From the NCBI RefSeq assembly GCF_000210295.1, contig NC_026744.1, positions 1,984,001 to 2,048,000 of the forward strand: 64,000 nt of DNA. The letters are read 5' to 3'. Each line of letters begins with the position of its first letter. Positions within the stretch are counted from its first letter, which is position 1. The position numbers and the translations under genes were made by a program. Below, one piece after another: positions 19,599 through 28,886 of the stretch. This DNA comes from Trypanosoma brucei gambiense DAL972 (lineage: Eukaryota > Euglenozoa > Kinetoplastea > Trypanosomatida > Trypanosomatidae). Below the pieces are notes generated by a model, which did no database searches, had not been told where the DNA came from, and saw only the letters and a list, made by a program, of their open reading frames with translations.

Positions 19599-22500
19599 TT
19601 ACTTCTTTCTCCGTACGTTGTCCCCCCGGTTGGCCGCCTTGTATTGTTTCTGCTCCACATTCGAAGCAGTCCTCAATAGCTTTTGGTCAACAGCAAATGT
19701 TACCGTCTTGTCAGGAACCGAAAATATGGGGAGTACGCCGTACGTTGACATACTGTTCTTGAGCCACTCGACCAACTCGGGGGTAGTGGAGCGCTCCCCG
19801 TCAGCTGCAGGGAAAGGCACCTCCCCGGAATACAGCCGAACGCACTCTGCTACCTTCTTCGCTTCAGCATCCACTACCAATATGTGAAAGAGTGACCGTT
19901 TGATCACCGCGAAAAGTTTTTTTACTTCTTCGGCACGAACACGTTTTTCACTGTCCTTCAAGTAGAGGACGGGGTCGTCAGCGCGTTCAAAGCTACAATG
20001 CCTACGCACAACCCTGCAGACTTCCCGGGAGGTAATATCCACGGACTGAATGTTCATTTTTGTCTCGTGGAACAACGATATAGACGCTGACTGACTTCCA
20101 ACTTGAAAAAGGGTTTGTATTCCCCTTGCCTTCATAGCCTTCCGGAACCCGCGTACATCTTGGTCGATGCGAAAACATGCACGTATATTATCCAGCCACA
20201 GATTTGCAGAGACAGTAAGAGCGGAATACTTCTGACCTGGCGAGTAAACGTCCTGAGGCCGAACCGCAACGCCGCTGAGAAGCAGTCCATCTGTTTGTGG
20301 GAACCGAACATGTTCACACACCTCACCAAGTGCGAAAAGATCAACACTCAAGCAGACGGCTTGCACGTCGGCATTTCGGGCCCCACATTTACTTGTAAAA
20401 TTTTCAACACCGCAGCAAAAGGCGATGGCGTGGCCCCTCTCATGCGTACGGCACTCGAAGAAAACCCCGTAGTCAATGAACGACCTATCAACGGACGTTT
20501 CGGCGGGCTTCAGCCTTGGGTCGATGCAAACACGAACGTTCGATGCCACCTGTTTCCCAAATAACTGCAGGGCCTCCGTTATCCTCAAGGTAAAAGTCTT
20601 CAATGCTTCCAACCGGTCATGCGAAGAGGCGATGTGGTTGCCATCAGAGAGAGTGCTGTCAACTTTATCAAGAATGGGCCCAATGCTTTTTCCCGGTTCA
20701 ATGGACTCACATAGGTCACCCAAGTGATCTAACGACTCAACGGAACCGACTGTTCTTGAATGAGTCGCAGCTAGCCAATCAGCGTGGGATACAATAATCT
20801 CCAGTTTGGACTTCAATTCAACCACCGACAGGAGGTGGAAGAACGAAAGCAGGGGATCAAGGAACATTTCATCAACTATTCCAGGGGCACTCGACGGAGT
20901 GGTGAATACGGCATACGGCCGGGACCTGTAATGAAAATGATAGAAAGATCCAATATGGTGATTTGTGAGTAGAGTGAGGTGGTATGCGGTAGCAAGCTGC
21001 GGCTGGTTAGGGAACGCCCACACATTGGAGTTCATGTCGATCAGACACGATACGTCCTGTTCGCTCAGGAGGGTGTTCAGGGGGACCAAAGGGTCAACGG
21101 ATGCCAAGGGCATAGCGCCATGAAGCATTCCTATAATATTCACTGCTTGGATAAGATCAAGTGTAACTGTATGGGTAAGTGCCTTAACGGCATCCTTTAC
21201 CTGCGGTGGGGGTTTGCAGTGCTGTTTCACTGATGCCTGCTTCACGCAGTGGAGTACTCGACCAGAAAAGCGTTCACCGTGTCTTTTTATTGTTTCTAGA
21301 GCTTCAACCACGTCTGCGGGATCGCCGGGAAGGTCAGCCTTATTTAATATTTCCTCCGACGTTCTCCGTTTTCCCGGATCCCGCTCCAGGAGACTTGCAA
21401 TCACCTCAGCCATTCTCGGATTCCAGGCGTAAAACCATTGAGGAATCGGTTTTCCACGACTAATATCCGTCATTATGTTGAACCTTTCCCTGAATCCCTG
21501 TCCGGCAACAGCCAACCACATCTCAAGCGCTATCATACCCAAGCTGTATTCATCCACACTGAAGTCATAACTCTCACCCCGCTCTTGTTCCGGTGCGCAG
21601 TAAACAACGGATCCCAGGTTGCCTGTCGGAGAAGGACCCACTTCAAGTTCATCCAGTGGCCGCACATCATTCAATTCCACATTACTTGGGCTATGCTTCA
21701 TCGATCGGTGTAGTGTCCGCGCTAACCCAAAATCTGCCACGCGAATGGTACCAACGTCATCGCTGCTCACGGAGCTCTGCATCTCGAACAGGATGTTGTC
21801 CGGCTTAAGATCACGGTGGACTATGCCTTGCCTGTGAAAGTGAGACACGACCGTCAGCAACTGACGAAATATTTTCGTTGCCACCTTGTCCCCGTTCCCT
21901 GCAGTAAGCAAACTACCTTCCTCTTTGTCGCACTGATCGATCAGATGCCGCAGGCTATGTTTGGAACACAATTCCATTTGAATGTAAAGTGTAGAAAATT
22001 CCTCCTCCTTGTGGGAGTGCATTGGGCTCTGTAAGTCATACAACAGGTTGCTCTCCTCACCATCATCATCTTCCGCAGAGGAAGAGCAGGAGTAGCATGT
22101 TGTGTTTGTTGTCTCCCCGCCACCCTCACCATAGTCGGAGGCGCCGCCGACCCTAATGCTACCACCGATAGTAGAACGGCGGTTTGAGTCGTAGCTGTGA
22201 GTGGTAGATCCATCACCATCGACACAATCGTCCTCAACCTCTTCATCGCCGTCGAGAACGTAGTCCAACAACTCATCGTCGCACCCCGGCTCGATCCATG
22301 CATCGTAGTACCGGACGATGTGTTTGTGGCTGAGAGCGGCCAAACTCTGAACCTCGCGCAGGGCCTTCTCTGCCTCATTTTTCCTTATCGCTATTTTCTT
22401 CACAGCATACAGACGACCATCAACCTTCTTCCGGCAGACGTATACAGGAGCGAACCCACCAGATCCCAGAAGGCACTGCTCAATAAACTCGCTTCGGTAC

Positions 22501-23309
22501 CGACCCGCTGACACTCTCCGGAACGTGCACGTGCCCTCTTCATGTGACCACATCCACTTCATCAGAGGATCCGATCCATCGATGCACACCTGAATGGCAT
22601 CGCTAAAGATTCGCTTGACGTACTCATACTTCCATGTCACGCATTTCTGCAAACCTTTTGGAATGAGTCTAGCATCGTTCAGCAAGTAGTTTACGAGTAA
22701 CTGAAAATTACTGTTAGCTTCCTCCTTCGATTCAGGGTCTTTCAAATGGCAACACTTGTTAAGTAAATGCAATGCCAGTACACTGAGCTTAACAACGTCA
22801 CGTTTCAGCACGCTTTCCTCCGCTCCCGCGGGTGCCTTAGCATTTTCAATTTCCACCGTCGCTTGGGTTTGTGGGTGGCTATCCTCAGTAGATATCACTC
22901 GCTGCACAACTGATATGATCTGCATAATGCAGGGAGCCCCGGCAAGAAGACAAGGACTTATGGCATCTCTGATGTCCGTTTGGAGTTGTCCAATCTCCGC
23001 CTCACTTAGTACGCCATCAAGACCTACTGCTGCTTGGTGGGGAAAGAGAATACGGACCCTCGGTGCCACGAAGGGGTATCCACCAACGATGCTAACTTCC
23101 AACACCACACGCCGTGTGGGTTGCGTTGACGAATCAATGGTAAGCAGGACGACTGGGTGGAATCCTTCGCGCTCCACAATGTGAATGTCATCATAGTTCG
23201 CCCTTAGAAACTCGATTTCATCGGGTACCACATTGGTTACTTCGGTTTGGCCCTCTGAAATCAAGTCGAACGAAAGACATCCTTCAAACTTTCCCTCGTC
23301 TACGTGCAT
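19599..23309 (-). CDS. EIF2K1: GCN2-type eIF2-alpha kinase
   Basis: A 1236-aa protein with GCN2 architecture: an RWD domain (residues ~20-145, ending in the GYPFVAPRVRILFP signature near 77-90), a protein kinase domain (~275-690) and a HisRS-like/anticodon-binding C-terminal part (~740-1230). Kinase residues: GSGGFAPVY (282-290), Lys304 in YAVKK, HRDLKPDNILF (498-508), DFGLAR (526-531). As in all eIF2-alpha kinases, a large insert splits the N-lobe (about 340-437; acidic, Ser- and Gly-rich). It phosphorylates eIF2-alpha on sensing uncharged tRNA or starvation. The activation loop reads GNLGSVVYCAPEQ, with Ser where GCN2 of other eukaryotes has the second regulatory Thr. The HisRS-like motifs are weak. 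T. brucei has three eIF2-alpha kinases; the RWD domain makes this the K1/GCN2 type. Confidence 0.92.
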   Translation of the reverse strand: MHVDEGKFEGCLSFDLISEGQTEVTNVVPDEIEFLRANYDDIHIVEREGFHPVVLLTIDSSTQPTRRVVLEVSIVGGYPFVAPRVRILFPHQAAVGLDGVLSEAEIGQLQTDIRDAISPCLLAGAPCIMQIISVVQRVISTEDSHPQTQATVEIENAKAPAGAEESVLKRDVVKLSVLALHLLNKCCHLKDPESKEEANSNFQLLVNYLLNDARLIPKGLQKCVTWKYEYVKRIFSDAIQVCIDGSDPLMKWMWSHEEGTCTFRRVSAGRYRSEFIEQCLLGSGGFAPVYVCRKKVDGRLYAVKKIAIRKNEAEKALREVQSLAALSHKHIVRYYDAWIEPGCDDELLDYVLDGDEEVEDDCVDGDGSTTHSYDSNRRSTIGGSIRVGGASDYGEGGGETTNTTCYSCSSSAEDDDGEESNLLYDLQSPMHSHKEEEFSTLYIQMELCSKHSLRHLIDQCDKEEGSLLTAGNGDKVATKIFRQLLTVVSHFHRQGIVHRDLKPDNILFEMQSSVSSDDVGTIRVADFGLARTLHRSMKHSPSNVELNDVRPLDELEVGPSPTGNLGSVVYCAPEQERGESYDFSVDEYSLGMIALEMWLAVAGQGFRERFNIMTDISRGKPIPQWFYAWNPRMAEVIASLLERDPGKRRTSEEILNKADLPGDPADVVEALETIKRHGERFSGRVLHCVKQASVKQHCKPPPQVKDAVKALTHTVTLDLIQAVNIIGMLHGAMPLASVDPLVPLNTLLSEQDVSCLIDMNSNVWAFPNQPQLATAYHLTLLTNHHIGSFYHFHYRSRPYAVFTTPSSAPGIVDEMFLDPLLSFFHLLSVVELKSKLEIIVSHADWLAATHSRTVGSVESLDHLGDLCESIEPGKSIGPILDKVDSTLSDGNHIASSHDRLEALKTFTLRITEALQLFGKQVASNVRVCIDPRLKPAETSVDRSFIDYGVFFECRTHERGHAIAFCCGVENFTSKCGARNADVQAVCLSVDLFALGEVCEHVRFPQTDGLLLSGVAVRPQDVYSPGQKYSALTVSANLWLDNIRACFRIDQDVRGFRKAMKARGIQTLFQVGSQSASISLFHETKMNIQSVDITSREVCRVVRRHCSFERADDPVLYLKDSEKRVRAEEVKKLFAVIKRSLFHILVVDAEAKKVAECVRLYSGEVPFPAADGERSTTPELVEWLKNSMSTYGVLPIFSVPDKTVTFAVDQKLLRTASNVEQKQYKAANRGDNVRRKK

Positions 23310-23566
23310 TCAAAAATTGAACTATTACCTCCGATACCCTCTGGGTGAATAAGGGGCGTTTCGTCTTGACCTACATACAAAGAATGTATACAGATATAGT
23401 AAGGGAAAGAAGCGTGTGCCCAGAAATATCACCTTTGTGTGGGCTTGGGGGTTCCACCAAAATACCTCAGTTGCTGTGCTCCAGCTGCGACAGGGAACAA
23501 GTATATATAAAACCCCGAGGAAGAGAGCGGGTAAACAATGGGGACGATCGCAGGTGCTGCTTCTTT

Positions 23567-26425
23567 CTAGACGGTGGGGCACGCAGATGTCACGCGGCGC
23601 ACGCCTCGGGAAAGGAAGTGTAGGCTGGCCAAGTTTACCGTGGTGCGCGGAACCTTTTCTGAGACAGCCTTGTAACCAACCCTGGCCTCGCTTACCGTTT
23701 TGTCCGCGTGGCAAGCAACGCAAAGTGTCTGTAGGTTGTCCAAATCAGAAGATCCCCCTCCTTGGGATACGGCTAGTATGTGATCTGCATTCCAGATGCT
23801 CCCCGGAGTAGGGTGCTCAACAATTCGGTTAAAAAGCACAGGGTGCTGTCGAAGTTGGGGGTGCAACCTGTCAAGTATATCTTCCCGTTCACTTCGACTA
23901 GTCGCAGCGACTGCTAAAGAATAAAGCAGTTCACAATCCACCTGACAAACCGAACAGATACCTTTGTCTACCTCCTGAACGCCCCTGCGGGCTGCAGAGC
24001 TGGACCGTTTGATAAAGAATACCCCGCGGCAGGCACCGCTACAAAACATCCGGGTATCATCGTCTATACGCACGACGCTGCCTGGTGAAATGAACTCCGA
24101 AGCTACCAGCGTACTGTCGCACTCCAAACACACCGGCAGAAAATGAGTTTCTAAAGGGACTAGCAATGCCCCGTAAGTGCGCTCGGGGAAATTGCGTTTC
24201 ACTACCTTCCAGAAAAACACCCTGCCCAAGAGAATGTCGCTCTTGGCGTAACGGACAACTGTTTTCCGAGGTGCTCTCACCGGACGCCACGTAAAGTTAG
24301 ATGGAAGCCAGGCGGCAGCCGTCCGCAGTCTCCGCCGTTCAAAAGGAGATAACATATCGACATGGCTCAAGTAATCCCTCAGCTGCCTTGGAAACTCACC
24401 ATCATGCCGCCAGTACTGCTGTGCCTCCGGAGTCGACAAACTCGTTAGATGCTTGCCTTCATGAACCACATGAATTCGACCTGTGTTGTGGCTGATACGG
24501 AAGAGAAGGGGTGCCGATAACCCTGATATGTCCAAAAAGGAGGGGGCTGGATGTCCCGCAGACGGAGTGGCTTCTTCCTCTAGTAACGCATTATGTACAG
24601 GCGCAGTGCCACTTAGGTAGCTTGCATCTAACGACAGCTTCACACCATCGGTAATGCGCCTCACTGCTTGAAAACATCGAGATAGACGCGAAAACTGGGC
24701 CCCATCAAAGAAGGATCCCGTACTTATAATGTAATACAGAATGACATGATTTTTCTGCCCAGGGCGGTGAAGCCGATCTTCCGCTTGCTGCATCCAACCG
24801 ATGTCGGGCGGAAGTTCCGCAAACAACGCGCAGGAAGCACCTGTCAACCGAACTCCAACCGCACAAGCAGTGATCCCGACAAGCGCTACAGAGACGTCCC
24901 CATCATTAAAACGTGAGAGCAGTTCCACTCTCGAGTTCATGGGAGTCCCTCCATCGATACGTATCCATGTAACCTTCTTATCGTTTACGTAAGTCGTCAG
25001 GCAATCCAAAAGATTAAGATGATGTGCAAAAAGCACAATTTTTCCATGCTTACAAAGCAAAAGGTCAACAATGTCTAGTATTTTTTCACGACTTTCAATC
25101 CAATTATCCGAATAAGCCTTTTGGAAGAGGGACTTGTTCTTCTGACCCCTGATTGCATCAGTTGGAATACGCAAAATAACTCGTTGTTTCGTTGGCAAAT
25201 CAACTAATGTTTCCGATTTAAGCCGACGAATCATGCAGGTTGCGTTTAGCAATGAATGCAATTCGGTACTTCGCGTACACTCAAATGTCCTAAAATATGG
25301 TGAGAACTCAATACGACAGTATCGCAAAGCAAATTCGAACCTTGAAGAGCCAAGCAAACCGGGACAGACCGTATCAACCTGGTTGAAAAGGTCAAAAGGG
25401 GTCGACAGCGAGGGAGTCCCGGTGAGAAGCAAACAATACTTTGTTCGCCTTCCGAGTTCACACAACAGGGTGGTGTAGTGTGCATCACAGGAAGCGTCAA
25501 CTGAAGTATGGAGAATATGGCTTTCATCGACGACTAGGGAGCTCCATTGACGACTCTTCATGTGGTTGGCCAACAAGGAAACCATATGAAAACTTGTGAC
25601 AACAACCTTAGGTTCATCACTGCGGGAAAGGAAGTCACTCGAGGAAGTAATAACGCGAATATCGTCCATGTTCAGAACATCCATGAGCCATTTCTCCAAC
25701 TCGTCCGCCCACATGTGCCGCAACGCGGCAGGGCAGACAATAAGTGCTGGAAAGGCGTTCAAGGCGGCCAAGGTTCCAATGGCTTGAAGGGTTTTACCAA
25801 CACCCATTTCGTCAGCAAACATGGCCCGGCCACCGAATGACAACGCTTTACAAATCCCATCCGCCTGATGCCGGTGTAACGCAGCCATAAGTTTTGGTGG
25901 CAGAAGATCCGGTAAATGGACAGCTTTGTTTTCTTTAACGGTTGATATCGCTTCCCTGCAACCTCTTGAAGGCTCATTGACGTGGAGACGGTTTCCGCTC
26001 TCACCCGATAACATCCTAAGCTCATGCAGAAGGAGATCCAGTGAGTCAATGGAGTATCGAAGGCAGCCCTCTTGTATCATTGTCGACTCGCTCAAACTAA
26101 GTGGCAGCTCTTTCATAATTTGAAGGGAAGCTGAGGTAGTCATATTCATGAAACCTAAGCGAACACATCTGTTGGTAAAATCGATTTCCACTTGCGCTAT
26201 TTTGCAGTTATGTGTGGAAATCCGACCCGATATAACGGGGACAAATTCGATGAACCTTTCCCCCTCATTCAACTCTGCAACGTAATCACGAAGAACAGAT
26301 TGCATGTTAAGAATTCCGTCAGGGCAACGGCACTCGAACACGCAACCAAAACGGGAAATCCTGAATAATCTCTGTGAACAGCAATCAAAGCAATATTCCT
26401 GACCCCTTCGAAGTAGCTGCTCCAT
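23567..26425 (-). CDS. SNF2-family ATPase with C-terminal HNH nuclease (ZRANB3-like)
   Basis: A 952-aa protein. The SNF2 core is of the SMARCAL1/ZRANB3 branch: motif I DEMGVGKT (205-212), motif II DESH (300-303), LTGTP (~334), and motif VI QAEDRLHRPGQ (547-557). After a linker with a CLEC...CSGAC zinc-like pattern comes an HNH domain (~820-912): CSVCQVDC, then NADHILAVSQGGGSSDLDNL and CVACH, which supplies the catalytic His and both Cys pairs. SNF2 plus C-terminal HNH is the order of human ZRANB3, a PCNA-linked fork-remodelling translocase with endonuclease activity. No NZF finger or clear PCNA-binding box is seen. A short N-terminal Cys cluster (C12, C15, C32, C34) is unexplained. Role in fork restart or repair is inferred from the family. 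ATG at 26425. Confidence 0.9.
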   Translation of the reverse strand: MEQLLRRGQEYCFDCCSQRLFRISRFGCVFECRCPDGILNMQSVLRDYVAELNEGERFIEFVPVISGRISTHNCKIAQVEIDFTNRCVRLGFMNMTTSASLQIMKELPLSLSESTMIQEGCLRYSIDSLDLLLHELRMLSGESGNRLHVNEPSRGCREAISTVKENKAVHLPDLLPPKLMAALHRHQADGICKALSFGGRAMFADEMGVGKTLQAIGTLAALNAFPALIVCPAALRHMWADELEKWLMDVLNMDDIRVITSSSDFLSRSDEPKVVVTSFHMVSLLANHMKSRQWSSLVVDESHILHTSVDASCDAHYTTLLCELGRRTKYCLLLTGTPSLSTPFDLFNQVDTVCPGLLGSSRFEFALRYCRIEFSPYFRTFECTRSTELHSLLNATCMIRRLKSETLVDLPTKQRVILRIPTDAIRGQKNKSLFQKAYSDNWIESREKILDIVDLLLCKHGKIVLFAHHLNLLDCLTTYVNDKKVTWIRIDGGTPMNSRVELLSRFNDGDVSVALVGITACAVGVRLTGASCALFAELPPDIGWMQQAEDRLHRPGQKNHVILYYIISTGSFFDGAQFSRLSRCFQAVRRITDGVKLSLDASYLSGTAPVHNALLEEEATPSAGHPAPSFLDISGLSAPLLFRISHNTGRIHVVHEGKHLTSLSTPEAQQYWRHDGEFPRQLRDYLSHVDMLSPFERRRLRTAAAWLPSNFTWRPVRAPRKTVVRYAKSDILLGRVFFWKVVKRNFPERTYGALLVPLETHFLPVCLECDSTLVASEFISPGSVVRIDDDTRMFCSGACRGVFFIKRSSSAARRGVQEVDKGICSVCQVDCELLYSLAVAATSRSEREDILDRLHPQLRQHPVLFNRIVEHPTPGSIWNADHILAVSQGGGSSDLDNLQTLCVACHADKTVSEARVGYKAVSEKVPRTTVNLASLHFLSRGVRRVTSACPTV

Positions 26426-27702
26426 GGCCCCAAGGTCGTCAGTGCCACCTGAAATATATAAAGAAGATTCACATAAAATCCACTACCCCTATGTGTATGC
26501 AACAGTCAAAACCGCCATAGAGGATGAGAATCAAAGAAAGGACCAATGCATGCATATATTATGGTGCGCGTCTAGTAACACACCACAGTGACAGCACCAC
26601 TTCAAACTAAAAAAAAGCTCGGCCTCTCAGTCTTTTCGTGCAGAGTCATGCAACTTTGCATGCGAAAGAACTGTGGGCAGCATATTTTCGCCCTGCGGCA
26701 AACACTGCTCGTGGTCTCAGTGATATAAACGCCCTTAAATGTTTGGAAACATATTCATACGTAAAACATCGACGCGGCATATTTAAATTAATATGCCAGT
26801 TTCTTCAATAAACACATAGCAAAAGCGATTTGCTACCAACCAACGAAAGATCAAGTACGGCTTCTGATACCTTTACAGCGCCGATGCTGGAAGGCACTTG
26901 GTGGTCTCCGATGGTGGCGAGGACCAGATCTATCCCCTGTCGCTGGAGAACACCAAAACCTTTTCGGTTCCACGATAACAACTAGAAACTTACTTTTCAA
27001 CTCACTCAATGTTGTGAGCAGCGGGCCGTTTGGGGATCAAAGATTATACAGGAAATCCGAAAGCACAAGTACGTTTCGGTTTCTCCAAACCCTTGTGCGC
27101 TTCGAGCTACCGGACAGCAGTGGGAACCCCGTACACACACAGACACACACACGCACGCACAAATACAAATAATTTTCTTCGACACACTTGAGAATCAAAC
27201 ACAATCTGGATCCTTTGCCTCCTCTACCATGGGTCCGTATATAATAAACCGCACCGGGACCTTATGCAGTGAAGTTAGGATGCGTCACTGGTTGTCTAGC
27301 TCTGAGCGGTTCTTGTTACTGATTTCCCCCTAAAATAAATTATGTTTCAGTGAAATAAAAAGATTAAGACACATATTTACATCAAATCACTATGTCACAC
27401 TTAATCAAACCCCTTAATGCAGCAACTTTACTCCCAAAAGAGAAATATCAGAGGGGGAATAACACTACAACAGGACCAATAAGTGGGCAAAAGAGCATCG
27501 TTCCATTTGTTTGAAGAAAAAAAAAAGAAACATTTTGAGCACAGAAAAAAATTACCAAAAAAGCCGTCGCTTTTTTGGTACGTTACGTTCTTATATAACA
27601 ATGTAAACGCTATTACAGGGTGTTGTCTTCCCTATTCTCTCCCCTACAACTAACCATTTTCGCTATGTTCCCCTATGGAAAAAAAGAAGGATACTCCGCC
27701 CT
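26426..27702. other. Long intergenic region (1.3 kb) inside the minus-strand array
   Basis: No open frame of note exists on either strand between the gamma-CA-like stop and the SNF2 start. I looked for tRNA A/B boxes and found none convincing. A CA-rich run lies at 27130-27165, A runs at 27516-27527 and 27546-27552, and an AT-rich palindromic stretch (ATATTTAAATTAATAT) at 26779-26794. A long 3' UTR of the gamma-CA-like gene or an unrecognised non-coding RNA could account for the length. Confidence 0.5.
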
Positions 27703-28614
27703 TTAATAACCCTGCTGAATACTTTCCGCTAGTGGGGGTTTGTGCTCCCCTCCATCCACCATCTCCTGTGGTGTCTTCCTACTCATAGCCTTCCTACTTG
27801 GTCTTGGTGGTTCTTTTATGTACATTGGCTTCGTTCGTACCTCACGATTGTTCTCTGCGTATCGGGCAAACTGCTCCCGTGCCTCCCGTTGATCTTCCAA
27901 TTCCTCCCAGGTCAATTCCCACGAGTCTCTGTGCTCTATTGCAAGCAGTACCATGTGTTTGGCAGCCTTTATCATGTCGTCCTGTTCCTTTTCAGTTAAG
28001 TCCCTCACCTTTTCAGCCGGATTTCCCGCCCACATTTCACCCGAGGGGATGACCGCGCCTGACTGGAGAACCGAGGCTGCGCACAGCATGGAGCCAGACT
28101 CTATCTTTGCATCCCTCATCACAATGGCGTTAGCCCCGACGAAGGAGCAAGACGCTATATCAGCTGCATCAACAATCGCCATGGGTTCGATGGTCGTCCA
28201 CTTTCCAATAGTTGTGCCTCCCGTCACGATCGCTTTCTCCTGTACGTTACAGCTTTCCCCGAAATATATTGTTTCTCCCCTTTCTGCACGAACAATGGCA
28301 TTATACCCAATATAATTCTTCCGCCCTACACGAACATCACCCGACAAAAATGCACTAGGGGCAATGAAAACGTTATCCATCACGGTTGGACGCACTCCGT
28401 TTACTGCAAGGAGTCTTGGAACACAATTTAACGCTTCCCTTGGCTGCACTCCCATTAACGCATCACTCAAGGAAATAATCTTCCTCGACACCACGGAAAG
28501 TTTTGTTGCCAGTCTGTCCAGCGCGAGAGCAAGTTTCGTTGGTTTTTTCACCGCCCAGTCAGGAAGAACTGCCGGCATTTGCGCTTCAGCAAGCGCAAGT
28601 CTACACCGTTTCAT
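27703..28614 (-). CDS. Gamma-carbonic-anhydrase-like protein without zinc ligands
   Basis: A 303-aa left-handed beta-helix protein of the gamma-carbonic-anhydrase/hexapeptide-transferase family. The fold is visible from residue ~70 to ~205 (VFIAPSAFLSGDVRVG, FGESCNVQEKAIVTGG, SFVGANAIVMRDAKIESG, GEMWAGNPAEKVRDLTEKE). The three zinc His of active enzymes are absent: by alignment with NIQDGTVVH and GHGAILH they become Thr131, Pro144 and Asp149. It is therefore very probably not a carbonic anhydrase. In plants and protists, gamma-CA and inactive gamma-CA-like subunits form a matrix arm on mitochondrial complex I, which is the best guess for this protein. The N-terminal 45 residues are basic and Leu/Ala-rich, compatible with a mitochondrial presequence. 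The C-terminal ~70 residues are a charged extension. ATG at 28614. Confidence 0.85.
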   Translation of the reverse strand: MKRCRLALAEAQMPAVLPDWAVKKPTKLALALDRLATKLSVVSRKIISLSDALMGVQPREALNCVPRLLAVNGVRPTVMDNVFIAPSAFLSGDVRVGRKNYIGYNAIVRAERGETIYFGESCNVQEKAIVTGGTTIGKWTTIEPMAIVDAADIASCSFVGANAIVMRDAKIESGSMLCAASVLQSGAVIPSGEMWAGNPAEKVRDLTEKEQDDMIKAAKHMVLLAIEHRDSWELTWEELEDQREAREQFARYAENNREVRTKPMYIKEPPRPSRKAMSRKTPQEMVDGGEHKPPLAESIQQGY

Positions 28615-28886
28615 TCCTTATGATTTCTTTACATGAGCACACACACGCACAAAAAAAAAAATGGTATGGACAAGAGGAAATAGAGGGAAGTGTCTGCACG
28701 CTCCAAAACCAAGATGCACATCCGAGAATAACTGTCGCCAAAAGAGAAACTCTTCAACCTTATGGCATCCATCCTGTGTCATTAAAAAAAAACCCTGTTG
28801 AAGTTTGCGCGCTGAGAATGATCACTCCAAATCCAGAAGTTCACCACATAGTATTTCTCATACTCTACTCTTCCTTCATATGTGCT

